From positions 73,733,249-73,797,248 of the forward strand of contig OZ038423.1 in the NCBI GenBank assembly GCA_964036155.1: a stretch of 64,000 bases of DNA, in the 5' to 3' direction. A program made the position numbers and the translations under genes. The stretch comes from Diploscapter coronatus (Eukaryota; Nematoda; Chromadorea; Rhabditida; Rhabditidae). Below are positions 1 to 11,800 of this stretch, piece by piece; position 1 is the first letter of the stretch, and each line of letters begins with the position of its first letter. The notes under the pieces are model-generated. The model was not told the DNA's origin. It worked only from the letters and a program-made list of their open reading frames with translations, and did no database searches.

Positions 1-3000
1 TTGAATGAGTCATTTTCATTGATGCTTTCTTCTGCAAAAAATATCTATCAAAAGAAAGAAAACAGCTACTTTGCAAGTCAAATGGTTTGCTATCGGTGCA
101 TTCATTTAGTCTAAAGAAAAGGGAAAGTGCACAAATAAGATAACACGCGTTTTTTTTACTTTGAATAGAATCCAAAAATCAGCTGGTATTCAAGAATTTT
201 TATTTTCGATGAAAATTGAAAATAACCAAGGCGAGGTTCATCTTTTGACATGAAAGTTTTCAAAAATTTTTATCTAATCGCATGTGATAAGAAATAAAAT
301 GCGTTACATTAAAATTTTTCAGCCAAAGACCTGCTGACATTCTATTTTCCCAATCACTTATCTGTAGATTTCACGATAATTTACAGCTTTATTTACTGGG
401 AAGCAAAATATGTTGCTTTTGGATCTCTTTTAAAACTCGATGATCACTTTTTGCTTGCCAATCGAATGGGAATACACTGGGTCGGGGTTAAGCTTGTGCG
501 TTTATCCCTGATGTTCTTCAACTGTTTTCGATATAAGATTGCTGGGCCTCGGATTTTGAAAATATCCCATCCTGCTTCCTCGGAGCATCTTTCAGCGTGT
601 GAAGAAGTAGATTTCATGTTTCTCTGATCGCAGACATTCAAGAGAGATCAAAGTAACACGTATTTGCGAAAAAATACCATTTAATGAAGAGAATCGACTT
701 TTTTCATCTTGAATTCTGATGAAAAGCGAGGCTTTTGTGAAAGGAATAATTGTACTTACAAAAGCTGAAAGGACTATTGAATTTTGAACTTAAACTGTGT
801 TTATAAGGGAAGTGCACAGATTGGAACTCACAAATCTTGCTGAAACTTACCAAACGGGTTTTCAATGGCGGATATTGCGATGGTAAAGTCAAAACTCGTC
901 AAATACGGACCTGGAAGCAGGAAATTAGCGAAAACCCTCTATTCTTCACTAGCATTCATAGATTTGCGAATTTGAATAGATTGTTGGCAAATAAATTTAC
1001 TCATTTCTCACGCAAAACGAGTGAAAATTGCTGCAAATGATCTAGTTTCAGGTCCCTATTTGACGGGTTTTGATTTCACCATCATGGTCTCCTCCATTAA
1101 AAACCCCTGTTTCGTAAGTTTCAGCAAGATCCGTGAGTTCCGATCTACGCGCTTCCCTTGTGAGAAAGACTTTCTGGAAAAGGTGTGTAAAGTTTGAAAA
1201 TTAATTGCTTGATGCTCCAGATTTCTATAGTTTCTAGGGAACTTTTCTTCGTATATGGCAAAGGATAGGTCTGGAAAATGGCTTGAATAATAATTTTCCG
1301 AGAAAGTCTGATAACCGATTACTACACCCATAGTGGCGAGATAGTAACTTTGCAGATTAGTCGAAAACTTTGTAACTTTTGGGAGCATAGAATCACCTCT
1401 TGCAGATAAGCTTGATTTATAGACTAGAAAATCCCTTATCACATAGTGGAGAATAGGAAACTGAAATCTTCTGAAATAATTTACGGTCTTCCAAAGTGAG
1501 TAATAAATTTTGGAGATAAGAGCTGTCCGATTCTGAGAGCGATACGTCAGAAGAGTTTCGGCGAAAAATTGACGGATTTTGCATTTTGCCCCATGCAGGT
1601 ACCTATTTTTTGAATAGTTTTTTGCTATTTTACTCCAAATTTTGGCCGAGTTTGGTCGTTTTTTAATGAATTCCTGCCAATTGGATAACCTCGTTAATTT
1701 TTCATTTCATGAAAAATTCCGAACCTTTTGCATACGGTCAACTTCTCATAAGGAATACGAGATTTGGGAGTTTTCACGTTTGAAAGGGTTGCGTGCAAGA
1801 TTTCCCGACTTGATTATTCATAGTTTTGAATAATCCAAATGAGGATTAATGGAGATGGATTTCATCAAATGGATTAGGCTAGTAGTTGACGCACAAATTT
1901 CGCACATTTTCTATGCAGTTTTGTGTGGATTCAAGTTATTGCTTCCCCTTTTCAATAATTCGATGAGGTAATGGGATAATTCTAAACTCTGGGAATTTTT
2001 CGGCCATATATTACAGGATAGAAGATGAAAACAAGCTGGAGTTATTTCTTGGCGATAGGAGAGAGTTTTGGATTTAGTGCAAAGCGTATGACCTCGAGGA
2101 CAGGGAGTTCCTCGTGTTTGAATTACGCGTTTCAGAAAAGATTAATTGAGACCCAAAGTTACGTCTGGGATAAAACCCGAATCTTTCGCTCATATTGAGA
2201 AATAGCCGATAGAATCTGTGAAATGTTTGAAAACTAATTTGTCAGCGTCTGTTCGTTCAAAACTCGAACTCGTCCTGGATTAAACCACGAGGTTGGCATC
2301 AGGCCGAACTAATATTTTTGGATGAAAATAGATCAAATTGAAGCGATCAAATAATGGGGAAGTTTTGATTTGGCAGTTTGGTAGCGTTCAAATTTTAGAA
2401 ATCAATATCGAACTTCTAAAAAATTTTTATCAAATCATGCGTTGGTAAATTTTCAATCAGCCCGGATAAAAATGCTGGGAGTACTGCGTAACTGCTTGAG
2501 TGCAAATTTATCTCCCCTGGAAATTAAATGAATGTGATACTGCAAACAGGAATTTGCCTAAAGTTCCGCCTCTCTCTGTCTTGAGTTCATTAATTCTGAA
2601 TCAACAATGTTTCTAGTAAAAGATGGGAGCCATCATAAGTTAGACTATATTTCGTCCGCTTCAGCTAATCAATATTCCCGAAAGAAGAGCTTGAATATTA
2701 TTGCTGATTGGAATCCATTTCAAACATTTTTCCCAGTTTGTCTGATTTTTGAGCCTACCAATCAAATCCTTGTTTTATGTCCCGAGACCTTTCGACTTGC
2801 GTTCAACATTTTGACCGATGCCTTGTTTCTTTTCTTGAATGCCTGAAATGTTCAGAAGCATGTGTTACGGCTCACTCTGCTAACGTAAGAAGATGGATGA
2901 GCTAATCACTTTGATTGGGAAGAAAGTCCCTGATCTCAAAAATTAATTTCTAAGTAATTTCGACTGATTCATCCCTTACTCAGAGATTTTGAAAGACTAC

Positions 3001-4330
3001 TTCCGATTTTCATTCATAATTTTTCATTACTAATAGTGTATTTTAAAAATTAGTCAGTTTTACAACTTAAAAAATCCGAGTTTCAAATTACCAAGTAGTT
3101 ACTCATAAGCCTAATCATTTTCAGGTTGACATTTGCAATTTCCTGAAGAACTCGGAAATTTTGTCTAAAAATACCCCGAAACGAGATGTGTAAGAAAACG
3201 AATCAGAACGAGGATTTTCCTATGATAATGGCTTTTAGAGCAGTTGTTCAAAAGTATCGGGCAGAGTTCAATTAGATCTCCCAGGATTTTGTTCCTCTTC
3301 GATTGATAGTGAAGCGCGGAAAACTTTTCTTCAACGATAAAGAATAGGAGAGGAAAGTCGTCTGAGATAATAGAAAAGTCGGACTTCTCCCTATCATTTC
3401 TGAACAGCCTATTATCGTTTATCAGTAGTTTTTTGCTTAGAAATTTGGCTTCGGCTGCAAAGATAAAGCCATTTTTCTACGTAGAAGTTAGGATTAGTGA
3501 AACTTGCTACATGCTTTTTTGCCAGAAAGAACATTTGTTTGATTCAAATACTGACTAACTTTCTTCAACATTTCTCAACATTTTGCTTTTTGTCCTGTGT
3601 TTATTGTGTTATTGTCAGCAATCATGTTGAGCATCTTTCTTCCATGTGAAAAACACAAGCTTTCGGTTATAAATACCGCTTCATTTCTGCATTTCGAAAA
3701 TATTTACATACAGGCGGAACTTTTTAGGCTCCAAAATATAAATCAAAACAAAAATACAAGAAAAGGGATATGAAATAAGCGAAAGAAATGAATTTTTGGC
3801 AATTGTAACCTGCATTTTCATAAAAGTGAAGTTTGCAAGGTGCCGCAAGGTTTTCAAGAAATTTCAAAGAAATAAAACCGTGCACCACTTTGCAAAAAGT
3901 CGTTGTTTTCTAGCAATTGAAATCCCGATTTTGTGACTGTTTCGCGTAAAATGTTGATGCAAATATTAGGTTTACCCGACATTGAATATTAGCGAATTTC
4001 GAAGAATAAAATTAGAATGGGAAAGAAAGAAAACTTTAGAATACATGAAAATGGACTCGAAAGAAGTTTGAAAATTCAACCGTAATTTCACAGAAAAACA
4101 CCGAATTGGAACCAAGCTTAGTGAAATTCATCTCGAAAGGGAAGGAAAACTGAAATCATAGTGAATGACTAGTCGGTACTAAAGAGACAACGATAACATT
4201 AGCATAAAATTAAGGATTATTATGAGACTAGTTTAGCTCACATGATGAATCTTTTGCATTTTGAGCTATAGTTTAGGATTTATAAAATCCCAATTTAAAA
4301 GCATTGAGAAGATAAAAGAGACTTTTCCAA
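1..4330. other. Gene-free AT-rich stretch
   Basis: I find no exon here that combines a start or acceptor, an open frame with protein-like composition, and a donor. Open frames in this stretch are short and of random composition. The only clear structure is the foldback element at 801-1163. The stretch lies downstream of the 3' end of the minus-strand gene at 4331-5830, so its right edge probably contains that gene's 3' UTR. No AATAAA was identified with confidence. Confidence 0.5.
801..1163. repeat. Foldback (inverted repeat) element, about 115-bp arms
   Basis: Bases 801-914 and the reverse complement of 1047-1163 align along their whole length at roughly 80 percent identity by eye. Shared blocks include GGAACTCAC, ATCTTGCTGAAACTTAC and GTCAAATA-GGACCTG. 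The loop is about 132 bases. There is no open frame resembling a transposase, so this looks like a decayed non-autonomous foldback or MITE-type element. Target-site duplications could not be defined. Transcribed RNA from either strand could form a long imperfect hairpin. Confidence 0.7.
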
Positions 4331-5830
4331 TTAGTCATCTAGCAAGTCGTCGGAAATGTCGAAACTTTCCCATTTCTTGGCGATCGACTGGATTTCGAAC
4401 GAGCTCGAGGCATTAGATCCAGTGCTGCTAGGAGTGATCGGCTCTGTGATGGCTTTTTCCGACTTCTGGTTCATTCGACGATTCTCCGTAGCTGGTTCAG
4501 ATGAGGTACGGGAAGTGAGGCCTGAATGTTTGAACTTCATTTTCAAAATCATTTGTTTTAGGAAGATTATTTTTCATTGAAATAATTTGACTACCATGTT
4601 ATCAGGATTTTGTTTGACTATGAAAAGTGCAGAAAAATGCTCTGGAATGGAATGCAGAGGCGACATTTTTGATTGTTTTATGGCGAAAAAACGAGGCGAA
4701 ATGACAAAGACGCGTTTTATACCGATTGCGTCAAACGAGACGCGAGAATTGAAATGATAATTGCAGGGCAAAGGGGGAGAATTGTGGAACTTTATAAACA
4801 TTTCAATATTTCCACTCTTTCTAAATTTTATGCTTTCAGTTGAAAGGAAGAACTTTCTTTTTGAAAGTGCTTGAATTGAGTTCTTCAAAGAGAAGACATT
4901 CTTGGGAAAAGTGTTGGAATTTTGCAAGATGCTTAGAATCTCATTCCTTTTCGCGCAAGGAGACAGTTTGAGTCATGTGCAAATAGGGGCATAGTCATAG
5001 ATAGGCTACAGCGAATGATTCATTTTTCGGTTGAAACTGGTACATCGATCAGAGTTAGATTAAAGATCTGAGTAATTTCGAAACACTTCAGGTGATTAGC
5101 GCAACGACTGAATGGTGGAAATATGAAATCATAATGTTTTCAAGACCTGGTTTAGAATTACTCATAGTTTGTTTATGGTAGAACTTTCGGGAAAATAATA
5201 ATTAGGCAATTAAGTTTCGTTTAGAGGAGGTAGTTAAGGTAATTAACTCACAATTATCCCGGTCCCTCTTTGACTGTCTAACGACTGTTCTTCTGAGGGC
5301 GCCATATCCATTAGCATTGACTTCGTAAGAATCACTGCTGCTAGTGGCTTCTCCCGAGTGGTTGTGATTTTCATCGATTTCCTCCTGCGAACCGCGTTTG
5401 CGACTCGGCCAAATCAACCATTTCGTGGCCTCACAGGCAGGCACTTCCACGATCTAAAACTAGACCAGATTCAGCTTCTGATTCGTAAGTTTGTACTGAT
5501 TTATTTGGCGAGGTTTTCTTGGTTCTCATAAGAAAACTTGATGAAACTTATCAACTTTTATGGTTTGTTGAGAAAATACAAGTACACTTTTGTGACGTAT
5601 GTGTGCGAGTTTCAAGAATTTTAACACCCTCTCGAAAGTTGATTTTTCGAATTAGTGCGCGGACAAGTGAAACTGTACTTTTGTCGAGTCGTTACACTTT
5701 CAAAGTGCACGCAAGTAGTGGGAGTTTTTACCTGGAATCGGAAATTCTTCTTGGTAGTTTTCGGCTGGCAAGGAGTTGCAGACATCGTGCCGCTGACAGT
5801 CGATGGTTTATTCATGCAGACATCCATCAT
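4331..5830 (-). CDS. Hypothetical 163-aa protein, three exons
   Basis: No family is recognised. Three minus-strand exons join in frame: 5830-5732 (starts ATG ATG, ends CAG|GTAAAA, phase 0), 5453-5252 (acceptor TTTTAG, donor ATT|GTGAGT, phase 1) and 4521-4331 (acceptor ATTCAG, stop TAA). The frame is closed just upstream of the first ATG with no acceptor between, so 5830 is a true start or an internal alternative promoter of a longer gene. The protein is polar and Ser/Thr/Glu-rich. The N-terminal third has a KKNFRFQIVEVP segment followed by a Trp-containing basic patch (KWLIWPSRKRG). The middle is a Ser/Asn-rich acidic linker, and the C-terminus is acidic and ends SDDLLDD. No signal peptide or membrane segment is seen. 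This suggests a mostly disordered cytoplasmic or nuclear protein. The matched phases and good splice sites support a real gene. Function is unknown. Confidence 0.55.
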
Positions 5831-8800
5831 GATCAAATAGTCGAGTGGTAACGAGTTAGATTAGCGAGTTTCTGCAAGAATGGTTTGGTAAAATACGATC
5901 TCTGGCGCAAGTTTCTCGTATTGTTTAACGGGTGTATGGCGAAAAATGACGAGAGAAGCATAAACATGGAAATTTGATATTCACCAAATTAGAGTGGCAT
6001 ATGATGGGAGTGACGAGGGAATCATAAGATTGAGGGAGATTTTATCGGAAAGATTTAGGGTATTAGGGATTTTTGAAGAGAAAAATGAGACCAGAATCAG
6101 ATTTTGAGGATTACGTATGATTTTGGATAGATGGAATTTACGAGAAAAAGGCATAAATAAACATAGAGAACGTTGGATATAAACCGATCGGATTGGATCA
6201 CCCCCACAACCTTATGTCTGTCCTCTTGGTTTACAGACGATTTCCAGACAGCTGAGCATATCTCACATGCCTCTGTCAAAGGGGATATCAGCGGTTTTAT
6301 AGAGGATAAATTGTGACGTAGGGACAGGGATGTGGAAAACTGATTAGATCAAGTCAGACAAATTGAAACTTGGACGATAAACTTCGAACGGAGAATACTG
6401 CTTTCGTTTCAATATTCGAGGTTTTTGGGCAAAGAAAATAGGTTTCAAAGAAATTCCACAAGATGAAAATTTGCGAAAGTTCCGATTTGATGGAAAGATT
6501 TTCGAATAGGCAATTAGTTGACGTGGATTGACCTTAACCTGACGGAATTTCGTAGTATTTTCGGCAATTTAATGAAAAAGCCTGAGAATTTTCATCTAGG
6601 CGTTCTGCTAGACCTGTCGAGTTTGAAAGGGGGAACACTGAATATGCAAATTGAAAACGCAAATGAAAAGAGCTGTGCACTTTTAGACTGATCCTTTGGG
6701 CGTCGAGCGCTAATAAATGCAACGCTAATTATAAGTGGCATTCAAGTTGTGTTAGATGAGCACTACTCAGAGATCGGATTTACTTTGAGACTAGGATAAA
6801 ACAAGGATTAAGAAGCGGAATTTCATATACCCGGCCTGATTCATACATATCTAATTAAGCCTAAGGTTTTGAAGGAAACTGAGAAGATTGTTTTGGTCAT
6901 GAAAAATGAATGAAAGCATAAATATTTGCTGTGAAATCGCGCGCCCTTTAATTGAGTGTGAGAATGAATGAAACTCGGGAAAACTTGAGAAAATTGGATT
7001 AGCGAATTTGTTTGCTCGAATAAAAGCGGATCAGAAGATTTAGGCCTAATCCGAATAAGGGGGTGGACCTTACAGAAAAATGTAAAGTTTCTAGAAAATA
7101 CTATGAGACAACAGTGTTGAAGATAAATTTCTAGTAATGAAACGAGGTTCTAACTTTCGGAAGAAGACCCATTTTCTAGAAGCATGAAATGTAGTTTCTT
7201 ACTTTCAAAAAAGTAAGGCTTCTAGAAAAATTTGACAATTTTGAAGTCGACATTTTTCGTCCTAATAACACAGACCACAGCACAGTTTGGGTGAAGGCGC
7301 CAGCACTCGCTTGGACTCTCAACCACACGTTTTATTTGAGAAGGAAAGAGGCAGAGTGCGAGATGAAAGTCGGGGGGCGGGGCTTGGAAGGCAGAAAGAG
7401 AGGCCAGGAGAGGCGCAATGACGACAATTCACGAAAAAACGCACACAGAAAGAGAATCCGCAAATGTTAACCAGGCTAATTGGTTCCGAGAAGAGGCTAA
7501 TTTTGGAAGGAAGGAAAGGGAAACGCATTCAGAAGTGGTAATAAGGGCAATGAAACGAAGAGTGGGAGGAAATTTTGGAGTTTGCAAAGGATTATTCAGA
7601 GCTTCATGGAAATAGAACGAAAACCTCAAACTTTTCAGAGGTAACCTTGAAGTTTGACAGTTTTCTGATCTTCAAACTGATAATAATAGGCTAGGTAAAA
7701 GGGAATGGGATCTTTCTTCTGCTTGAATAAGTGGGCATAAAATTTGCAGGATTTTGCAGGAAATAAGGAGTTTTGAACGGTGTGCAGCAAAGTTTTGTCA
7801 TTGATAAGGGAATGTCCTTTCTCAAAGCAGTCAAGAACAGGCAAAGAAAGAGCCACTATCAATATTGGTTGGGCCCTGGGCATGAGGGTCTTCTTATAGG
7901 GGGAAACCCCGGTTATCAGCGATTGAAAAGACCTGGTCTGGCGCCTCGAAGGTGCGACGTCGGGAGCGTGAGTAGAGAAAAGAGGGACAGAAAGAGGAGA
8001 AAAATAGACGAAAATACGAGCAGTCACTCATGACTGTCGCCTAAGCTTGTGCAATAAAGGGTTCAGGTACAAAAGCCCTAAATTTATGGTGGAAAATAGA
8101 ACTTGAAAATTTTTCAGGGTAGAATTTTTAGGTGCAAGAGGAAAACAAGAGTAATCATTCGAGATTGCGATTTAGGTACAATGCAAAATATTTAGGCTTT
8201 TGGTGGAAAACTGTTTGAAGTAGAAATTTGGGTGCACCCAGCAAAAAAAGCTATTGCGAGCATAAAATTTTGGTTTAGAATATCTAAATTTTTGTCGAAG
8301 AGTAAAAATAAGGGACAGTCTGAGATGAAATTTTTGGGTACAAGTTATTGTTTTCGGCCGATCCTTATAAGAGGGTCTTGATAAAAGCATCTCGAAAGTA
8401 GTGCTGAAGGGTCGGGGATGGAAACCAGTTGGAATATCATTATTGAGTGCAGTCTCTAGAAACTCTAGAAAGCGTCATTATGAGATTATTGTGGGTACAA
8501 GACGCGATTAGAGGCAATTTCGAAATCGATTTTTCCGAGAGCAAAGCCGAGATTGGCACTTAATTGACGGGACTTGAGAATTTCAACGAAAAGGCGGAAC
8601 ATCGAACGATTTTTATCATTTTATTTGGGAAAATTCTGAGAAATTGTAAAGGGTCGAAAATTTATGGGTTCATGAATGCTTCAGAGTGTCAATATTAGAA
8701 ATTGACATCAGTTTCCCGTTTCTCTTCGCTTGATTTTGCCTTATAACCTTCTACCTAACGACACCTTTGGGTTTTTGTAATTTCTCTTTTATTTCAAAAT

Positions 8801-11800
8801 CGGCTAATTACTAACCAGTAGTTTTCTAGCGTTTTTAGACCTAAAAGTTCAAATAGTCAAAAAATACTCCATCTTTTTAGTTCTATCCATAACTTGTTAT
8901 CTTCTAAAAAGTGCAACATCTAAAAAATTCCTCGATCCTCGAAAAGTTATTCTAGCCTAGTTAATTATGTGATGAGTCCCTTTCAAGTACGCATAATTAC
9001 CCTATCTTTAGCGTTCTAACGCCCCATCCAAACCTTTTTCGACCTTCCCTGTTTCCGTTCTCGCAATTAATTTATCGAGCGAAAAGTTCGCTTTCACTTT
9101 TGTATAATACCAGGAAGCGGAAATGCGTATTTTCCCTCGTAAAGGCACATCATTTGGGGTTGTAAAAATAAATGAATATTCAATTATGTCAGCCTCTTTT
9201 AGGTTCCTCCATTTATTATTATTATTAGGCAGATTTTATGATGTTTTCCTTACGTCAAACATACTTTTCGAAGATACGAACGTAGAGATCCACAAGTGGT
9301 CGTAAAAGAGTATGAGGAGTGGAGATACGAAGAGAAAATGCTCAAAATATTCAGCATTGCAGTAATTTATGCGCAAAATCACTGCCTAATTTGGTGACTT
9401 GTAGATTCGTCAAAAATCTCAGTTCATGTTTAAAGATATAGGGTAAAAAACCAGCTAAAATATAATTCCCATCCTACTCCTCTCGTTTTGGCCACTCTTT
9501 ATCATTAGATTATAGGGTTGCGCGTACTCGCTTCAGCATCACTATTAATTTGCTTTGCTCTGAAGAAAACTCCCACAACATATGAATTGTTTTGCAATAA
9601 GCATACACCCACCTTCTAGGTCACTACAACCCAAAACTAAAACCCAGTCAAAATAAAGAAAAGACTGAAAACTTGTGAATATTTTGATTTGCTCGCTGTG
9701 CAATTTTTGCAAATAAAAAGGAACGGACAAAGTCTGAAGGCCACTGAGTTCCAACAACATTACAGCGAGGGGAAATCAGATCGAGAAAAGATGGGCAAGG
9801 GGAAAAGGAGGAATAGTTCTCTTTTCACCTATGCTAAGCAAATCGAGACTGTTATCGGCAAAACAAATCGAAAAAAAAATCGCGAAATAAAACAAAAGGC
9901 TCAAGAACCGGTGAGAAAAATCGCTAATTCATGAGAAAATCCACTATATTTTTGAAAAGGCTGGCATCAAAAATGACAATTTTCAGTTTGATCGACTAAA
10001 ATTCCCATAATTTTGATGGAAAATTGTAGCGAGTAGGCTCGCGTTCTGCAGGAAATTGCAAATGATAGGAATTGCGCAGGCAGAATGCGAAATTTCGAGG
10101 ATAATTTAGGAAAGGGGACAATTTTATCGCGTCAAAATGAGCTTTTTCATTTAACTGAATTTATATCGTTTCTGTAGATTTTTGGTTTAGAACGGATAAT
10201 TTCGGAAATTATAAAAATTGATGTGAATGTTTCGCATCTGGCGCCAAGATTATGAAAAATTCTAAATTCATTAGACTCGTCGATATCTTCTCTTCGAGAA
10301 GAATAAGAAAGAGAAATCATTTGATAAAAAACTAGCAAATATTTCAAAGAAAATAGTGGATTTACAATATCTTGCACTCGCAGTCAATAGGATATGAGAT
10401 CCACTTGTTTTAGACTTTTATGAGTGCCTCCCAGTGTCGATGATGCATTTTGAACTATCCACTTTCCACCTCTCCGACTAACTCGCTCAAAGCTAGCAGC
10501 TAAATGGGTGTGGTAGGGATATGGATTTAGGCGCACAAAAGTGAGTTTCAAGACCTTAAATCTCGCTACATGTTGAATCATATCACTTGAAAACTGTCTA
10601 AAATATAGCTTTTTCATCTGATCGCTTTTTTTAGTTCCGAGGTTTGCTCAACCTACAAATGTTCTCATGCTTACATGCTTGTAAATTTAGCTTTGAAAAA
10701 ATTTCCGTTCTCTAAATTTCGAATGATATTTCCTGAGCCGTGATTCAGCCACGTAACTCGAAAAATGTGATCCGGAACAGTTTGATAAACTATTTCTTTT
10801 GGTTTAGCTCTCTCTAAACTTTTCTTACTATTTCTTCGGATTCCTTTTCTTTCGCTCTCATATTCTCACACTATTTTCCTGGCGCCGCGTCTTGGCGCCT
10901 TTTTCCTCCTGCCTCTCTCATTTTCTATTTATCTTTTCAGCTTCATCTATCGGTACACAAACCCTTTAACTCAATTCTGTGGGAGTCAAGTCAGAATGTA
11001 AAGAGTTGTGAGGGTGATACTACTATAAGCACGGATTCAAAATCATCATTATGATAGAGTCTAGATATTTTTTTGGAAAAGTAAAGATTTTTTTACAAAA
11101 GTAAAATAATGATGACAAAAATAATTTTGAAAAAATTCCTATGATGACAGTTTCTTCCCTTGGCTACTTCAGAGCATAACGATTGAACTTGAAATAGTAG
11201 TCTTTTTTATTCATCTTTCTGGTACGATCACTCAAAATTTCAAAAACAATTATCTAGAGCAGATTCCTGAAAAGCAATGACATAATGGTCTAAGAATAGC
11301 GTTCCAAACATGATGATACCATAGCATTCTCCAATTTCCTTCTTTACAATTTCATGATCATCTCTCAAGTTGTTCCGAAAATAGCCTTATCACTGCAATT
11401 CGTGTGATGGATTGGTGTATTTTTGAAGAACCGATATTTTTGAAGAACAAAAAGTGAGAAAGATGCCTTGGTACAGCGTGCAGCTAGAGCAGGCAGGGTG
11501 TGTCGGCGAAATTTGGGTACACAAGTTCAGACTTGACCAAAATCAGTTACCAAATAGAGAATTTTTCGATCAGACCGGAAATAAAAAGCAGTTCGAAATT
11601 GTTTTGGAACATTTCCAGGTGATTTTTGATTTTGCATTCCTCGACATCAAAAAACTTTTAAATACGACCATTTTTGATACTACACCCTTTTCCAATGGCA
11701 TAAAATGCAGCCAGTCAATTTCAGCACAAATGTATGATCGGAATTTTTGAATGTAGCAAAATTTGGGTAGGCAATTATGATATGATGCGGGCTGATATTG

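Noticed and set aside
690..760. Weak similarity to 63,590-63,640 (a GCTTTTCATCA-type block)
   Set aside because: The match is about 30 bases and AT-rich. It does not extend, so chance is likely.
5519..5851. 110-residue plus-strand open frame
   Set aside because: It overlaps the better supported first exon of the minus-strand gene in antisense and has no recognisable domain.
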